64,000 nucleotides of DNA from AP-15 sp963703745 (GTDB taxonomy: Bacteria > Pseudomonadota > Alphaproteobacteria > ATCC43930 > CGMCC-115725), in the NCBI GenBank assembly GCA_963703745.1, contig CAVPFL010000007.1, forward strand, positions 372,001 through 436,000, read 5' to 3'. Both the position numbers and the translations under genes were made by a program. The notes under the pieces were generated by a model. The model did no database searches, was not told where the DNA came from, and saw nothing but the letters and a program-made list of their open reading frames with translations. Every line of letters starts with the position of its first letter. The stretch's first letter is position 1. Shown in pieces: positions 42,778-52,271 of this stretch.

Positions 42778-43808
42778 GCCTCGCGGCGGAAAATACCCCG
42801 CAGCCCGACCCTATCCCGGCTCGCGGGCAGAGGGAGAGGTCCGCAAACGGACAATTGGCAGGCCGACACGCGCTAGTCTATTGGAGCGGATTTGCGGTCA
42901 TTCTGGCGCTGCTGATCATCGCGCCGCTGGTATTGCCGGAGTTCTGGCGCCGCTTTCTGACCGAGATTCTTATCTGGGGCCTATTGGCGATGTCTTCCGA
43001 CATCCTTATCGGCTACACAGGCATGGTGTCGTTCGGCCATTCGGCGTTTTTTGGGCTCGGCATGTATGGTGCGGCGGCCGCTTTGCTGTCGGTCCAGCCG
43101 CCCAATCTCTGGCTGGCTATCCTTTACGGGCTCGTTGCCGCCGCTGCAGTCGCCGGGTTCGTGGCGTATTTCTCGACGCGTCTGCGCGATATCTATTTCG
43201 CGATCACGACATTGATCTTCTCGCAGATTTTTTATGTTATCATCTTCACCTGGACCGAGTTGACGGGCGGCGAGAACGGGCTCACCTTCAGACGGCCGCC
43301 GCTGGCGATCACCGGGCTCTTTTCCATGCCGTTCACATCCACGACGCTGCATTGGTTCGTCGTCGCAGTCGTGACGTTGTGCTATCTCGTCCTGCGGCGC
43401 ATCACCCAGTCGCCGTTCGGAATGGTATTGCAGTCGATCCGCGAGAACGAATCACGCACCCGGGCAATTGGTTATCCGATCGAGCGCTACAAGATCGTCG
43501 CGGTGATGCTCTCTGGGCTCTTTGCAGGGTTGGCCGGGGTTTTGTACGCGGTGCAGAACCAATTTGCTGCACCCGACTTCGTGTTCTTTCTGGTCTCGGG
43601 CGAGGCCGTCATCTACAACGTCATGGGCGGCATCGGCACGCTCGTGGGACCCATCGTCGGTGCCGCGTTTTTTCTGCTCTTGCGCGAGGGTCTGTCGCGG
43701 TTCTTCACCGAATACTACCTGATCCCAGTCGGGATTATCTTTGTCGCGATGGTGATTTTTATGCCGCAGGGACTGCTCGGGTTCATGCGGCGTTGGCTCA
43801 ACAAATAA
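42774..43808 (+). CDS. livM: Branched-chain amino-acid-type ABC transporter permease LivM
   Basis: 344 residues from the ATG at 42774 that overlaps the livH stop. After a Pro/Arg/Gln-rich cytosolic N-terminus there are about eight to nine spans; LIGYTGMVSFGHSAFFGLGMYGAA at about 78-101 and SIRENESRTRAIGYPIERYKIVAVMLSG near 220 are LivM motifs. It is the last gene of the transporter; an AT-rich stretch with AAAATC...GATTTTTT 30 bases later may help termination. Confidence 0.93.
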   Translation: MSLAAENTPQPDPIPARGQRERSANGQLAGRHALVYWSGFAVILALLIIAPLVLPEFWRRFLTEILIWGLLAMSSDILIGYTGMVSFGHSAFFGLGMYGAAAALLSVQPPNLWLAILYGLVAAAAVAGFVAYFSTRLRDIYFAITTLIFSQIFYVIIFTWTELTGGENGLTFRRPPLAITGLFSMPFTSTTLHWFVVAVVTLCYLVLRRITQSPFGMVLQSIRENESRTRAIGYPIERYKIVAVMLSGLFAGLAGVLYAVQNQFAAPDFVFFLVSGEAVIYNVMGGIGTLVGPIVGAAFFLLLREGLSRFFTEYYLIPVGIIFVAMVIFMPQGLLGFMRRWLNK

Positions 43809-43969
43809 CCGTTATTGGTTACATTCCGAACAAAATCTTAACGATTTTTTCACCATTTTGACGAAATTACGCCCGATTTGCGGCGTCCGGGTGACGGCAC
43901 GGGGGCGCATCCCGGCTCTGGGTCCGCTCACCGCCTCGCATGCGGCATCCAGGAGGGAGGATCCGGCTC

Positions 43970-45214
43970 ATGAAACGTCCAGCTCTATTTCAAAGCTCCT
44001 TGTTGGCGACAGCGATCGCGATCGGCGCGCTTTCCGCGAATGCGTGGCAAGCCGAGGCCGGGCCCTATGTTCAGACGGATCTCGTTTCGGACATCTCGGG
44101 GCTGGCGACGCTTACCGAACCCACGCTAGTGAACCCCTGGGGCATTTCGCACAGCGCCGCGAGCCCGTTTTGGATCTCGAACCAGGGGACGAGTATGACC
44201 AACCTCTGGATGGTGACCGGCCCTACGACTGTGGCAAAGGTTACGGCCGTCAACCCGCCGAACGGCAATATCACGATCCCGACCTTCGGTGGTGGGCCCG
44301 CCCAAGGGCCGACCGGCCAAGTCAACAATCCTATTAATAACACTACCCCACCGACCTTTCCGGTAGGGAACGGCGGAAATGGTGGTTCCGCGCACTTCAT
44401 CTTTGCGAATCTGAACGGCACGATCTCGGCCTGGGACACAGGCTCGACGGCCTTTATCCAAGTGATGCCGCTCGCGGGGGTACCTACCACCTACACCGGC
44501 TTGGCCATTAACCAGGCTTCGACCGAACTGTACGCCGCCAACGATGCGGGGACGACCGGCAGCGTTGACGTCTTTAATACCACCTTCGGCCGGGTGACGA
44601 CGCCTGGGGCATTCGCGACTCCCACTGCCGTTAGCGCGCTGGGGCTCGTCCCTTTCAATGTGCAGGACATTAACGGCAAGGTCTACGTGACCTACGCACC
44701 CGCCATCATCACCCCAGGCGTCCGTACCCCCCAGACCATGGCTCCGTTGGGAGCCGGGGCCGTGGTGGTGTTCAACGAGGACGGGAGCTCGCCCCAAATC
44801 CTGATCCTCGGCAGCGATCTCGCTGCGCCATGGGGCGTCGCCCTGGCCCCGGCCGGTTTCGGCCCGTTTGGCGGAGATTTGCTGGTCGGCAATTTCAGCT
44901 ATGTCAACAGTGAGATCAACGCCTACAACCCGACGACCGAAACAACCGGAGCGCCCCTCGGCACGATTCCTATCGATCCGGGCACCGGCCAAACTCCGGG
45001 TGGTCTGTGGGCCCTCAATTTCGGGATCGGAGGCAGCAACGGCGACCCCAACACCCTCTACATCACCGATGGGATAGACGCCGAGACGCACGGGTTGTTC
45101 GCCGCCCTCACTGTCGCGACGCCGGCGGTGCCGGAACCCTCCGGCTTGGCTTTGTTGGTGACCGCGCTCGCGCTTTTCGGGGCACGCCGCGCCCGGCAGC
45201 GCCGCCGGGCCTGA
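43970..45214 (+). CDS. TIGR03118-family exported protein with PEP-CTERM anchor
   Basis: 414 residues. The ATG at 43970 follows AGGAGGGAGG. A signal peptide (1-30) leads to a beta-propeller-like region of the TIGR03118 family: LVNPWGISHSAASPFWISNQGTS, GSAHFIFANLNGTISAWD, LYAANDAGTTGSVDVFNTTF and APWGVALAPAGFGPFGGDLLVGNF. The C-terminus is a PEP-CTERM sorting signal: VPEPSGLALLVTALALFGARRARQRR (motif, hydrophobic span, Arg cluster). In other bacteria EpsH/exosortase cleaves such tails and sends the protein to the surface or matrix. No exosortase gene is in this window. Confidence 0.88.
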   Translation: MKRPALFQSSLLATAIAIGALSANAWQAEAGPYVQTDLVSDISGLATLTEPTLVNPWGISHSAASPFWISNQGTSMTNLWMVTGPTTVAKVTAVNPPNGNITIPTFGGGPAQGPTGQVNNPINNTTPPTFPVGNGGNGGSAHFIFANLNGTISAWDTGSTAFIQVMPLAGVPTTYTGLAINQASTELYAANDAGTTGSVDVFNTTFGRVTTPGAFATPTAVSALGLVPFNVQDINGKVYVTYAPAIITPGVRTPQTMAPLGAGAVVVFNEDGSSPQILILGSDLAAPWGVALAPAGFGPFGGDLLVGNFSYVNSEINAYNPTTETTGAPLGTIPIDPGTGQTPGGLWALNFGIGGSNGDPNTLYITDGIDAETHGLFAALTVATPAVPEPSGLALLVTALALFGARRARQRRRA

Positions 45215-45220
45215 GAGCCG

Positions 45221-45736
45221 TCACAGCGCCGAGCGCCGGCTCGAGCCGCCGCCGTCGATCGTGATGATCGAGCCCGTGGTGTAGGCCGAAAGGTCGGAAG
45301 CGAGGAAGGCCGCCATCCAGGCGATCTCTTCCGGCTTAGCCGCGCGGCCGAAGGCGAGTGGCTTCATGAACTCGGTCCAGCGCTCGGCATCGCCGAACTG
45401 GGTCTGCGCCCGGGTGCGCATCAATGTGACCAGCCGTTCGGTCATGACCGGGCCCGGGTTGATGCCGATCACACGCAGCCCATCGCGCGGTGACGTGCCG
45501 CCCATTGCGCGCGTAAACGCCATCAACGAGGCATTGCCCGACGAGCCGGCGATGTAGTCGAAATCGGGGTTCTCGCCGGCCGCACCCAGGATGTTGATGA
45601 TGACGCCTTTTTTGCGCGCGGCCATCAGCGCGTAGAAGCGCCGGGTCATGTTGATATAGCCGAATACCTTCAAATCCCAGGCGGTGCGCCAGCGGGCCTC
45701 GTCGATCTGAACAATGTCGCCGCCGGGGATGGCGCC
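45221..45736 (-). pseudogene. SDR remnant lacking its N-terminal half
   Basis: From 45736 downward the frame reads GAIPGGDIVQIDEARWRTAWDLKVFGYIN, then IAGSSGNASLMAFTRAMG and a normal SDR tail (KPEEIAWMAAFLASDLSAYTTGSIITIDGG). The TG...GIG cofactor loop and the first about 85 residues are absent; the frame upstream is unrelated low-complexity sequence that runs out of frame through the CysQ-like gene. The usual Tyr-Lys pair is also not clear (YIAGSSGN). I read it as a 5'-deleted gene. Confidence 0.75.
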
Positions 45737-45842
45737 GGGAAGAAGCGGTACCCGCGGACCGAGGCCGCCACGGAGGACCGCCCGGAACGCCCGCTGCCCG
45801 TGCGACTCCGGGCGCAAATACAAGCGCTGTTGCGGGCGCTGA

Positions 45843-46625
45843 TCAGCCCCGGCCCGGGCGGCGGCCCCAGGCGAGGAAGCCGTCGTTCTTGAAGCCGGGC
45901 TTGCCGTAGGCGAGTGGATCGCCGGCCAAGGTCTCGACGCGGCCGCCGGCAGCCTCGAGAATGGCCTGGCCGGCTGCAGTGTCCCATTCCATCGTCGTAC
46001 CGAAGCGCGGGTAGAGGTCGGCTTCGCCCGCGGCGATGACGCCGAATTTGAGCGCGCTGCCGCAGCTCTTGCGCTCGAGTATCGGATCGTAGGCGAGAAA
46101 CTCGGCGAGGCGCCGGCTGTTTTCGTGCGAGCGGCTGTGGACGATGACGAGCCCGTCCGCCGACGGCGCCCGCGCCCGGATGGGCTCGGCCGGGCCACCG
46201 CCGCGGCGGCGCGTCGCGGTGCCCGGACCGCACGCCGTGTAGGTCAGACCGACCGCCGGCCCGTGCACGACGCCGAGCACCGGCCGCCCCTCCTCGACCA
46301 GCGCGATCAGCACCGCAAACTCGCCGTTCCGGGCGACGAACTCGCGAGTGCCGTCGAGCGGGTCGATCGCCCAGAAGCGGTCGCAGCAGGGCGGCATGCC
46401 CTCGGACTCGCACAACTCCTCGGCGACGCACGGGATGTCGGGAAAGGCGGACATCAGCCGGTCGACGATGATCCGCTCGGCGGCGAGGTCGGCCTCCGTC
46501 ACCGGTGTCTTGTCGGTCTTGTGGCGAACGTCGAATTCTTCGGCGTAGACCCTGAGGATCGCTTCGCCGGCGACGACCGCCGTGCGGTATACGATGTCGA
46601 GCATTTCCCGCCGGTCGATGCTCAC
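45843..46625 (-). CDS. Inositol-monophosphatase-family phosphatase, CysQ-like
   Basis: 260 residues from a GTG at 46625 with GAGGAAGG upstream; GTGA overlaps the stop of the molybdoenzyme gene. Metal motifs: KTDKTPVTEADLAAERII near 40, CVAEELCES near 65, and WAIDPLDGTREFVARNGEFAV near 83-103; a second one is MEWDTAAGQAILEAAGG near 215-231. The DPLDGTREF form favours 3'(2'),5'-bisphosphate nucleotidase (PAP removal after sulfate assimilation) over myo-inositol phosphatase. Confidence 0.87.
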   Translation of the reverse strand: MSIDRREMLDIVYRTAVVAGEAILRVYAEEFDVRHKTDKTPVTEADLAAERIIVDRLMSAFPDIPCVAEELCESEGMPPCCDRFWAIDPLDGTREFVARNGEFAVLIALVEEGRPVLGVVHGPAVGLTYTACGPGTATRRRGGGPAEPIRARAPSADGLVIVHSRSHENSRRLAEFLAYDPILERKSCGSALKFGVIAAGEADLYPRFGTTMEWDTAAGQAILEAAGGRVETLAGDPLAYGKPGFKNDGFLAWGRRPGRG

Positions 46626-48961
46626 GCCGCCTTCCTCGCCGCCGCTGCGCGGATGGCGGCCCACACGCGTTCAGGGGTCAGCGGCATGTCGAGATGCTCG
46701 ATGCCGAACTCGGAAAGTGCGTCGACGACGGCATTGACCAGCGCCGGCGGCGCGCCGATCGCCCCGGCTTCCCCCGCTCCCTTGACGCCGAGCGGGTTGG
46801 TGCGGCACGGCACGATGTTGAAGGCGAACTCGATCGCCGGCAGATCGTCGGCGCGCGGCAGGCAATAATCGGTCAGCGAGCCGGTCAGCAGCTGTCCCGT
46901 CTCAGGGTCGAAGACGCAACGTTCGAGCATTGCTTGGCCGACCCCTTGCGCGACCCCGCCTTGGACCTGGCCGCGCAGCAGCAGCGGGTTGATCACGGTG
47001 CCGAAATCGTCGACGACCAGATAGCGCAGGATCTCGATATGCCCGGTCTCGGGCTCGATCTCGACCTCGCAGACATGGCAACCATTAGGAAAGGTCGGCT
47101 GCGGCGGCGCGTAATGGCCGGTCTCGGCAAAACCGGGCTCGACCCCCGGCGCCTGCTGCGCCGGATTGAAAGCGGCGCGCGCGACCTCCTCGATGCCGAG
47201 CCGGCGATCGGTCCCGCTGACAGTGAAGACGCCGTCGGCGAATTCGACATCGGCCTCGGCTGCCTCGAAGAGGTGTGCTGCGATGCGCCGTCCCTTGGCG
47301 ATCAGCTTGTCGGCAGCCTGCACCAGTGAGGCGCCGCCGACCGGCAGCGAGCGCGAGCCGCCGGTGCCGCGCCCAAACGAAATGGCTGCGGTGTCGCCCT
47401 GCAGCACCCGGACCTTGTCGGGGTCAATGCCGAGTCGCTCGGCGGCGAGCTGGGTGTAGGCGGTTTGATGCCCTTGCCCCGATGACTGCGTCCCCATCAG
47501 GATCGTCAGGGTGCCGCTCGGGTCGAAGCGCAACTCGGCGAACTCGTCAGGTGGGAAGCCCGATTGCTCGATATAGACGGCGTGGCCGAGTCCGCGGTAA
47601 CGGCCGTGCGCCCGCGCCGCCGCGCGGCGTGCCGGAAAGCCGGCGAGATCGGCGGTGGCCAGCGCCTGGTCCATGTTGCGCGCGAACTCGCCGCTGTCGT
47701 AGTTGAGGCCGAGCGGTGTCAGGAACGGCATCGCCTCGGGCTTGATGAAATTGCGCCGCCGCAATTCTTCCGGCCGTACCCCGAGCCGGCGCGCCGCATA
47801 GTCGATTAGCCGCTCGACAGCATAGGCCGCCTCCGGGCGGCCGGCGCCGCGATAGGCGTCCACCGGGACGGTGTTGGTGAAGACGCCTTTGACCCCGACA
47901 TGGATCGCCGGGATCGCGTAGACCCCGCTGTGCATCACGGCACCCGAGACGGTCGGGATCTCGGGCGCGAAGTTCGAGAGATAGGCGCCCATATTGGCCA
48001 GGAGCTCGACATCGAGCGCCAGAAACCGCAGCTCTTCGTCGAGCGCCAGCTCGAGCCGGGTGAGGTTGTCGCGGCCTTGCGTGTCGGTCATGAAGGCGTC
48101 CGAGCGCTCGGGTGTCCATTTGACCGCGCGGCCGAGTTTCTTGGCCGCCCACAGCACCAGGGCATGCTCTGGATAGAGAAAGAGCTTCATGCCGAAGCCG
48201 CCGCCGACATCCCGCGTCACCACGCGGATGCGGTTCTCCGGGATCTTGAAGATGCTTTCGGCCAAGAGGTTGCGGACGAAATGCGAGCCCTGGGTCGAGC
48301 TCCACAAGGTGTAGAAATCCTCACCCGGGTCGTATTCTCCGATGGCACCGCGCGGCTCCATCGAATTGACGACGACGCGGTTGTTGACCAGGTTCAGCAT
48401 GATGCGGTGGCGCGCTCCGGCCATCGCCCGCGCGACTGCGACGCCGTCACCGACCTCCCAGTCGAAGCAGAGGTTGCCCGGTGCAGTATCCCACACCGCG
48501 GATTGCCCGGGCTCGAGGGCGCCCGCGGTGTCGACCGCGGCCGGCAGCGGATCATAGTCGACCGCGATCAACTCGGCAGCGTCGCGCGCGGCGGCGAGGC
48601 TGTCCGCCACGACCATCGCGACGGTGTCACCGACATGCCGCACTCGGTCGCTCGCGATCACCGGATGCGGCGGCAGTACCGACGGCGTTTGGTCGCGGTT
48701 GGTGACGGCGCTCAGACACGGGATCGTGCCGAGCCCATCCCGGGCGAGGTCTTCCCCGGTATAGACGGCGAGAACACCCGGCGCTGATGCGGCGGCGGTC
48801 TTATCGACTCCGCGGATCCGCGCATGCGCATGCGGCGAGCGCAACATGGCGGCATAGGCTTGGCGCGAGCGGTTGATGTCGTCGAGGTAGGTGCCGCGAC
48901 CGGTAATGAAGCGCCGATCCTCGACGCGGCGGAGCGGCTGACCGATGCCGAACTGCTTCAT
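46622..48961 (-). CDS. Xanthine dehydrogenase-family molybdopterin-binding subunit
   Basis: 779 residues, the large (MoCo) subunit of the xanthine-oxidase superfamily, as in CoxL-like proteins. RRVEDRRFITGRGTYLDDI opens the protein; RDVGGGFGMKLFLYPEH near 250, DAYRGAGRPEAAYAVERLID near 370 and GVKGAGEAGAIGAPPALVNAVVDAL near 730, which holds the active-site Glu, are diagnostic. The CO-dehydrogenase loop AYRCSFR is replaced by AYRGAGR, so CO is not the expected substrate. No FAD or 2Fe-2S subunit gene is adjacent. It overlaps the CysQ-like gene by GTGA. Confidence 0.92.
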   Translation of the reverse strand: MKQFGIGQPLRRVEDRRFITGRGTYLDDINRSRQAYAAMLRSPHAHARIRGVDKTAAASAPGVLAVYTGEDLARDGLGTIPCLSAVTNRDQTPSVLPPHPVIASDRVRHVGDTVAMVVADSLAAARDAAELIAVDYDPLPAAVDTAGALEPGQSAVWDTAPGNLCFDWEVGDGVAVARAMAGARHRIMLNLVNNRVVVNSMEPRGAIGEYDPGEDFYTLWSSTQGSHFVRNLLAESIFKIPENRIRVVTRDVGGGFGMKLFLYPEHALVLWAAKKLGRAVKWTPERSDAFMTDTQGRDNLTRLELALDEELRFLALDVELLANMGAYLSNFAPEIPTVSGAVMHSGVYAIPAIHVGVKGVFTNTVPVDAYRGAGRPEAAYAVERLIDYAARRLGVRPEELRRRNFIKPEAMPFLTPLGLNYDSGEFARNMDQALATADLAGFPARRAAARAHGRYRGLGHAVYIEQSGFPPDEFAELRFDPSGTLTILMGTQSSGQGHQTAYTQLAAERLGIDPDKVRVLQGDTAAISFGRGTGGSRSLPVGGASLVQAADKLIAKGRRIAAHLFEAAEADVEFADGVFTVSGTDRRLGIEEVARAAFNPAQQAPGVEPGFAETGHYAPPQPTFPNGCHVCEVEIEPETGHIEILRYLVVDDFGTVINPLLLRGQVQGGVAQGVGQAMLERCVFDPETGQLLTGSLTDYCLPRADDLPAIEFAFNIVPCRTNPLGVKGAGEAGAIGAPPALVNAVVDALSEFGIEHLDMPLTPERVWAAIRAAAARKAA

Positions 48962-49042
48962 GGGACATCACCTCCGACGCGAATATCGGCGGCGAGGATA
49001 GGATTTGCGATACCGCGCGGCCATGGTTTTACCGAGGACTGC

Positions 49043-49068
49043 GGACGACCGCCCCCATACGGTCGTCC
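49043..49068. repeat. Inverted repeat upstream of the molybdoenzyme gene
   Basis: GGACGACCG and CGGTCGTCC form a perfect 9-bp stem with an 8-base C-rich loop, about 80 bases upstream of the molybdoenzyme start and 110 bases beyond the creA stop. No T-run follows on the minus strand, so it may be an operator or a structural hairpin. Confidence 0.35.
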
Positions 49069-49177
49069 CTGCTCTCAGGGAGAATCTCGAAAACCGCCTC
49101 CAGAAACCGAAAATCGACCGCGTTCACTAACCAGGTCAAGCTGGCATTCGGATGGGGCCGCTGTGTCAAATATTCGC

Positions 49178-49657
49178 CTACGGCTTCCCTGCGCTCCAGG
49201 TGGCGTTGGCATTGAACAGCCCGATCGTCGACAGGCTCATTTTGGCACTCGCGTCTTTAACCTGCCGGCTGTAAGCGACATAGACCAATGTGTCGTTGGT
49301 CTTGTCGTAGATCCGGCGCACCGCGATCGACTTGAAGAACAGGCTCATCCGCTGCGAGAAGACCTCCTCGCCCTTGGGAGTGGTGACGATCGTGCCGATC
49401 ACAATCGGCCCGGTCTGCTGGCACGCGATCCCGCTGTTCGAGGGGTTCTCAAACCAATTCCCCTTGGTCAGCCGGTCGATCACGCTGCGATCGAAACGCA
49501 CGAGATGACAAGTAACGCCGCCGACCTTCGGGTCGGGAACGGCCTCGACGACCATGCCGTTACCCGTCCAGTCGTTGCTGAACCGACCGACCTCGTCGGC
49601 CCGCGATACCCCGGCGGACAAACAGAAGAGCAGGATCAGAGGTAACTGCCGTATCAT
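49178..49657 (-). CDS. creA: CreA-family exported protein
   Basis: 159 residues. A signal peptide (MIRQLPLILLFCLSAGVSRA) is followed by the CreA domain: VGRFSNDWTGNGMVVEAVPDPKVGGVTCHLVRFDRS, SNSGIACQQTGPI and FKSIAVRRIYDKTNDTLVYVAYSRQVKDASAKMSLSTI. Two Cys residues may pair in the periplasm. CreA is conserved in proteobacteria, but its function is not established. Divergent from the MFS gene by 40 bases. Confidence 0.9.
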   Translation of the reverse strand: MIRQLPLILLFCLSAGVSRADEVGRFSNDWTGNGMVVEAVPDPKVGGVTCHLVRFDRSVIDRLTKGNWFENPSNSGIACQQTGPIVIGTIVTTPKGEEVFSQRMSLFFKSIAVRRIYDKTNDTLVYVAYSRQVKDASAKMSLSTIGLFNANATWSAGKP

Positions 49658-49697
49658 CGTCGCGAAACCTTTTGCCGTGGCGAGGCGTCACCCCAGC

Positions 49698-51140
49698 ATG
49701 CACGAGAGCGCCGCCGTCATCGAGACCGATATCCCGGCACGGCTCGATCGCCTGCCGTGGACCCGGTTTCACACTCTCGTCGTCGTGGCACTCGGCATCA
49801 CCTGGATCCTCGACGGCCTCGAGGTGACATTGGCAGGTTCGATCGCGGGGGCTCTGCAGGAAAGCCCGGTGCTGCGTTTCGACGCCGCCGAAGTCGGCCT
49901 CGTCGGCACGGCCTACCTAACCGGGGCGGTCATCGGTGCGGTGCTGTTCGGCTATCTGACCGATCGCTTCGGCCGCAGGAAGCTCTTCTTTGTGACCCTG
50001 GGCCTCTACTTGACCGCGACCGCGGCGACCGCGCTTTCGTGGAATTTCTGGAGCTTCGCGCTGTTCCGTTCGCTGACCGGCGCCGGCATTGGCGGCGAGT
50101 ACACGGCGATCAACTCGGCGATCCAGGAGTTTGTCCCGGCGCGCTTTCGCGGGCGTACCGATCTGGCGATCAACGGTAGCTTCTGGATCGGCGCCGCACT
50201 CGGAGCGGCAGGCGCAGTCTTGTTCCTGCAGCCGGGCACGTTGCCGCCGGATTGGGGCTGGCGCGCCGCCTTCGGGATCGGGGCTGTGCTGGGCCTCGGT
50301 ATTCTGATGCTGCGCCGCCTGCTGCCGGAGAGCCCGCGCTGGCTGATGCTGCATGCCCGGCTCGACGAGGCGGAGGCGGTGATCGAACAGATCGAGCGCC
50401 GGGTTGCAGACGCCGCCGATGCGCAGCTACCGGCACCGGCTGGCGGCCGAATACGCCTCGCGGCGACCTCGCGCACGCCAATGGTGCGGATGGTCCTGGC
50501 AATCGTTCGCGACTATCCGCAGCGCACCGTGCTCGGCCTCGTGCTGATGGGCTCGCAGGCGTTTTTTTACAACGCCATCTTCTTCACCTACGCACTCGTT
50601 CTGACCCAATTTTACGCGGTACCCTCGGCCTCGATCGGCTGGTACATCCTGCCCTTCGCGATCGGCAACTTTTTCGGTCCGCTGCTGCTCGGACCGCTGT
50701 TCGATCGGATCGGACGCAAGCCGATGATCGCCTCGACTTATGCGATATCGGGGGTGCTGCTCGCGATCGTCGGGTATCTCTTCCGCGAAGGTGCGCTCGA
50801 TGCTCGACAGCTGACCTTGTGTTGGAGCGGGATCTTCTTTTTCGCCTCGGCGGCGGCGAGTTCGGCTTACCTGACGGTCAGCGAAAGCTTTCCGCTCGAA
50901 GCCCGGGCATTCGCCATCGCATTCTTTTATGCCGTCGGCACGGCACTGGGCGGCGCTGTGGCGCCATGGCTTTTTGGCGTCTTGGTCGCCTCCGGGGAGC
51001 GCGGCGCCGTCTTCGGCGGTTATCTCTTCGGCGCGGCCTTGATGGTCGGCGCCGCGCTGACCGAGCTCGCGATCGGCGTCAAGGCCGAGCGGATGCCGTT
51101 GGAGAGCGTCGCTCGCCCGCTCTCCGCGCTTGCCGACTAG
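49698..51140 (+). CDS. MFS transporter (sugar/aromatic-acid type)
   Basis: 480 residues from the ATG at 49698. Twelve predicted spans; the loop 2-3 motif GYLTDRFGRRK is at about 93-103, and GRKPMI in the second half is near 350. The N-terminus LDRLPWTRFHTLVVVALGITWILDGLEVTLAGSI is typical of the metabolite:proton symporter group. Substrate not predictable. Its stop overlaps that of the convergent LLM oxidoreductase by three bases or so. Confidence 0.9.
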   Translation: MHESAAVIETDIPARLDRLPWTRFHTLVVVALGITWILDGLEVTLAGSIAGALQESPVLRFDAAEVGLVGTAYLTGAVIGAVLFGYLTDRFGRRKLFFVTLGLYLTATAATALSWNFWSFALFRSLTGAGIGGEYTAINSAIQEFVPARFRGRTDLAINGSFWIGAALGAAGAVLFLQPGTLPPDWGWRAAFGIGAVLGLGILMLRRLLPESPRWLMLHARLDEAEAVIEQIERRVADAADAQLPAPAGGRIRLAATSRTPMVRMVLAIVRDYPQRTVLGLVLMGSQAFFYNAIFFTYALVLTQFYAVPSASIGWYILPFAIGNFFGPLLLGPLFDRIGRKPMIASTYAISGVLLAIVGYLFREGALDARQLTLCWSGIFFFASAAASSAYLTVSESFPLEARAFAIAFFYAVGTALGGAVAPWLFGVLVASGERGAVFGGYLFGAALMVGAALTELAIGVKAERMPLESVARPLSALAD

Positions 51141-52186
51141 GCGAAGGCGGGCGCCGCCTCGGTCATGAAGCGCGCCATCTCGTCCTTGACCTGGGTGTGC
51201 GGCTTTAAGCCGACGTTGAAATAGAGGATGACCTCGTCGAACCCGGCGGCCTCGACCTTCTTCAGGGTGTCGACAATCCGTGTCGGGGAGCCCAGCAATA
51301 CCGAATTCTCGGTCAGGTCCTCCGGGCGCACATTCCGCAGCCGCTCGACCATCCCGACGAAATAGCGGTAGCTCGGCGGCGCCGTCCCGGGGTCGCCCGG
51401 GAAGGCGGCGATCACGCACTCCTTGTAATACCGGATCTGGCGCGCACGTGCGGCCTCCTCTTCCGGCTGCGTATCGGCGAAGTGGATGAAATAGCTGCAC
51501 ATCAACCGTCCTGGTGCCCGACCGTGGCGGGCGCAGGTTTCCCGATAGAGCTCGGCGACCTGACGCAGCCCGCCATAGGTTATCGCGGCGGCGAAGGGCG
51601 CCACGATCAACCCGCAGCCGAGTTTACCGGCGAGCTCGATCGAGGGCTGCGAGAACGAGGCGACATAGGCCGGGATCGGACGCTGCACCGGCTGCGGCGT
51701 GATCGCGACATTCTCGAACCGTTGGTGCTTGCCGTGGTGCGAGATCGGAGCTTCGCTCGACCATAGGCGGCGGACGATCTCCATCCCCTCCTCGAAGATT
51801 TCTTGGTTGTCCTCGAACGAGACATTGAGCGGCAGATACTCGCGCCGGTCATATCCGCGGCCGGCGGCGAAATCGACCCGGCCGCCGCTGATCAAATCGA
51901 GCGTCGCCCATTGCTCGGCGACGCGGATCGGGTGATGCAGTGGCAGGACCGTAACGGCGGGGGCCAGCCGGATATGCCGCGTCCGCGCCGCAACATAGGC
52001 GAGCACCAGATCCGGGCAGGAAAGCACCCCCAGCGTGCTGAAGTGATGCTCGCCGATCCACGCCGAATGCAGACCCACCTTCTCGGCATAAACTGCCTCG
52101 TCGATGATGTCGGCGACGAAGTCGTTGGCACTCCTGGTGTTGTTGTCGTAGTGGTTGTCGCTCAGCGTGAAATAGCCGAATTTCAC
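51137..52186 (-). CDS. LLM-class flavin-dependent oxidoreductase
   Basis: 349 residues from the GTG at 52186 (VKFGYFTLSDNHY), behind GGAGGGACGGA. Luciferase-like barrel motifs: AEKVGLHSAWIGEHHFSTLGVL near 32-53, LAPAVTVLPLHHPIRVAEQWATLDLISGGRVDFAAGRGYDRREY near 75-118, and AGFDEVILYFNVG near the end. Uses FMN or F420 to oxidise an unknown substrate. It is full length, unlike the remnant at 34897. Confidence 0.9.
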   Translation of the reverse strand: MKFGYFTLSDNHYDNNTRSANDFVADIIDEAVYAEKVGLHSAWIGEHHFSTLGVLSCPDLVLAYVAARTRHIRLAPAVTVLPLHHPIRVAEQWATLDLISGGRVDFAAGRGYDRREYLPLNVSFEDNQEIFEEGMEIVRRLWSSEAPISHHGKHQRFENVAITPQPVQRPIPAYVASFSQPSIELAGKLGCGLIVAPFAAAITYGGLRQVAELYRETCARHGRAPGRLMCSYFIHFADTQPEEEAARARQIRYYKECVIAAFPGDPGTAPPSYRYFVGMVERLRNVRPEDLTENSVLLGSPTRIVDTLKKVEAAGFDEVILYFNVGLKPHTQVKDEMARFMTEAAPAFA

Positions 52187-52271
52187 TCCGTCCCTCCGTC
52201 CTCCCGATCGCAGCACGCGATGGTAGCGCCGGCCGAGCTCTGGGTCGATTGCGTCGCAGGCGGTTGGCCAC

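Noticed and set aside
45221..46198. 325-codon frame as a full-length SDR
   Set aside because: Its N-terminal 150 codons run out of frame through the CysQ-like gene and lack the NAD-binding loop; only the C-terminal half is SDR.
46622..48961. CO dehydrogenase large subunit CoxL
   Set aside because: The AYRCSFR active-site loop is absent (AYRGAGR instead), and no coxM/coxS genes flank it.
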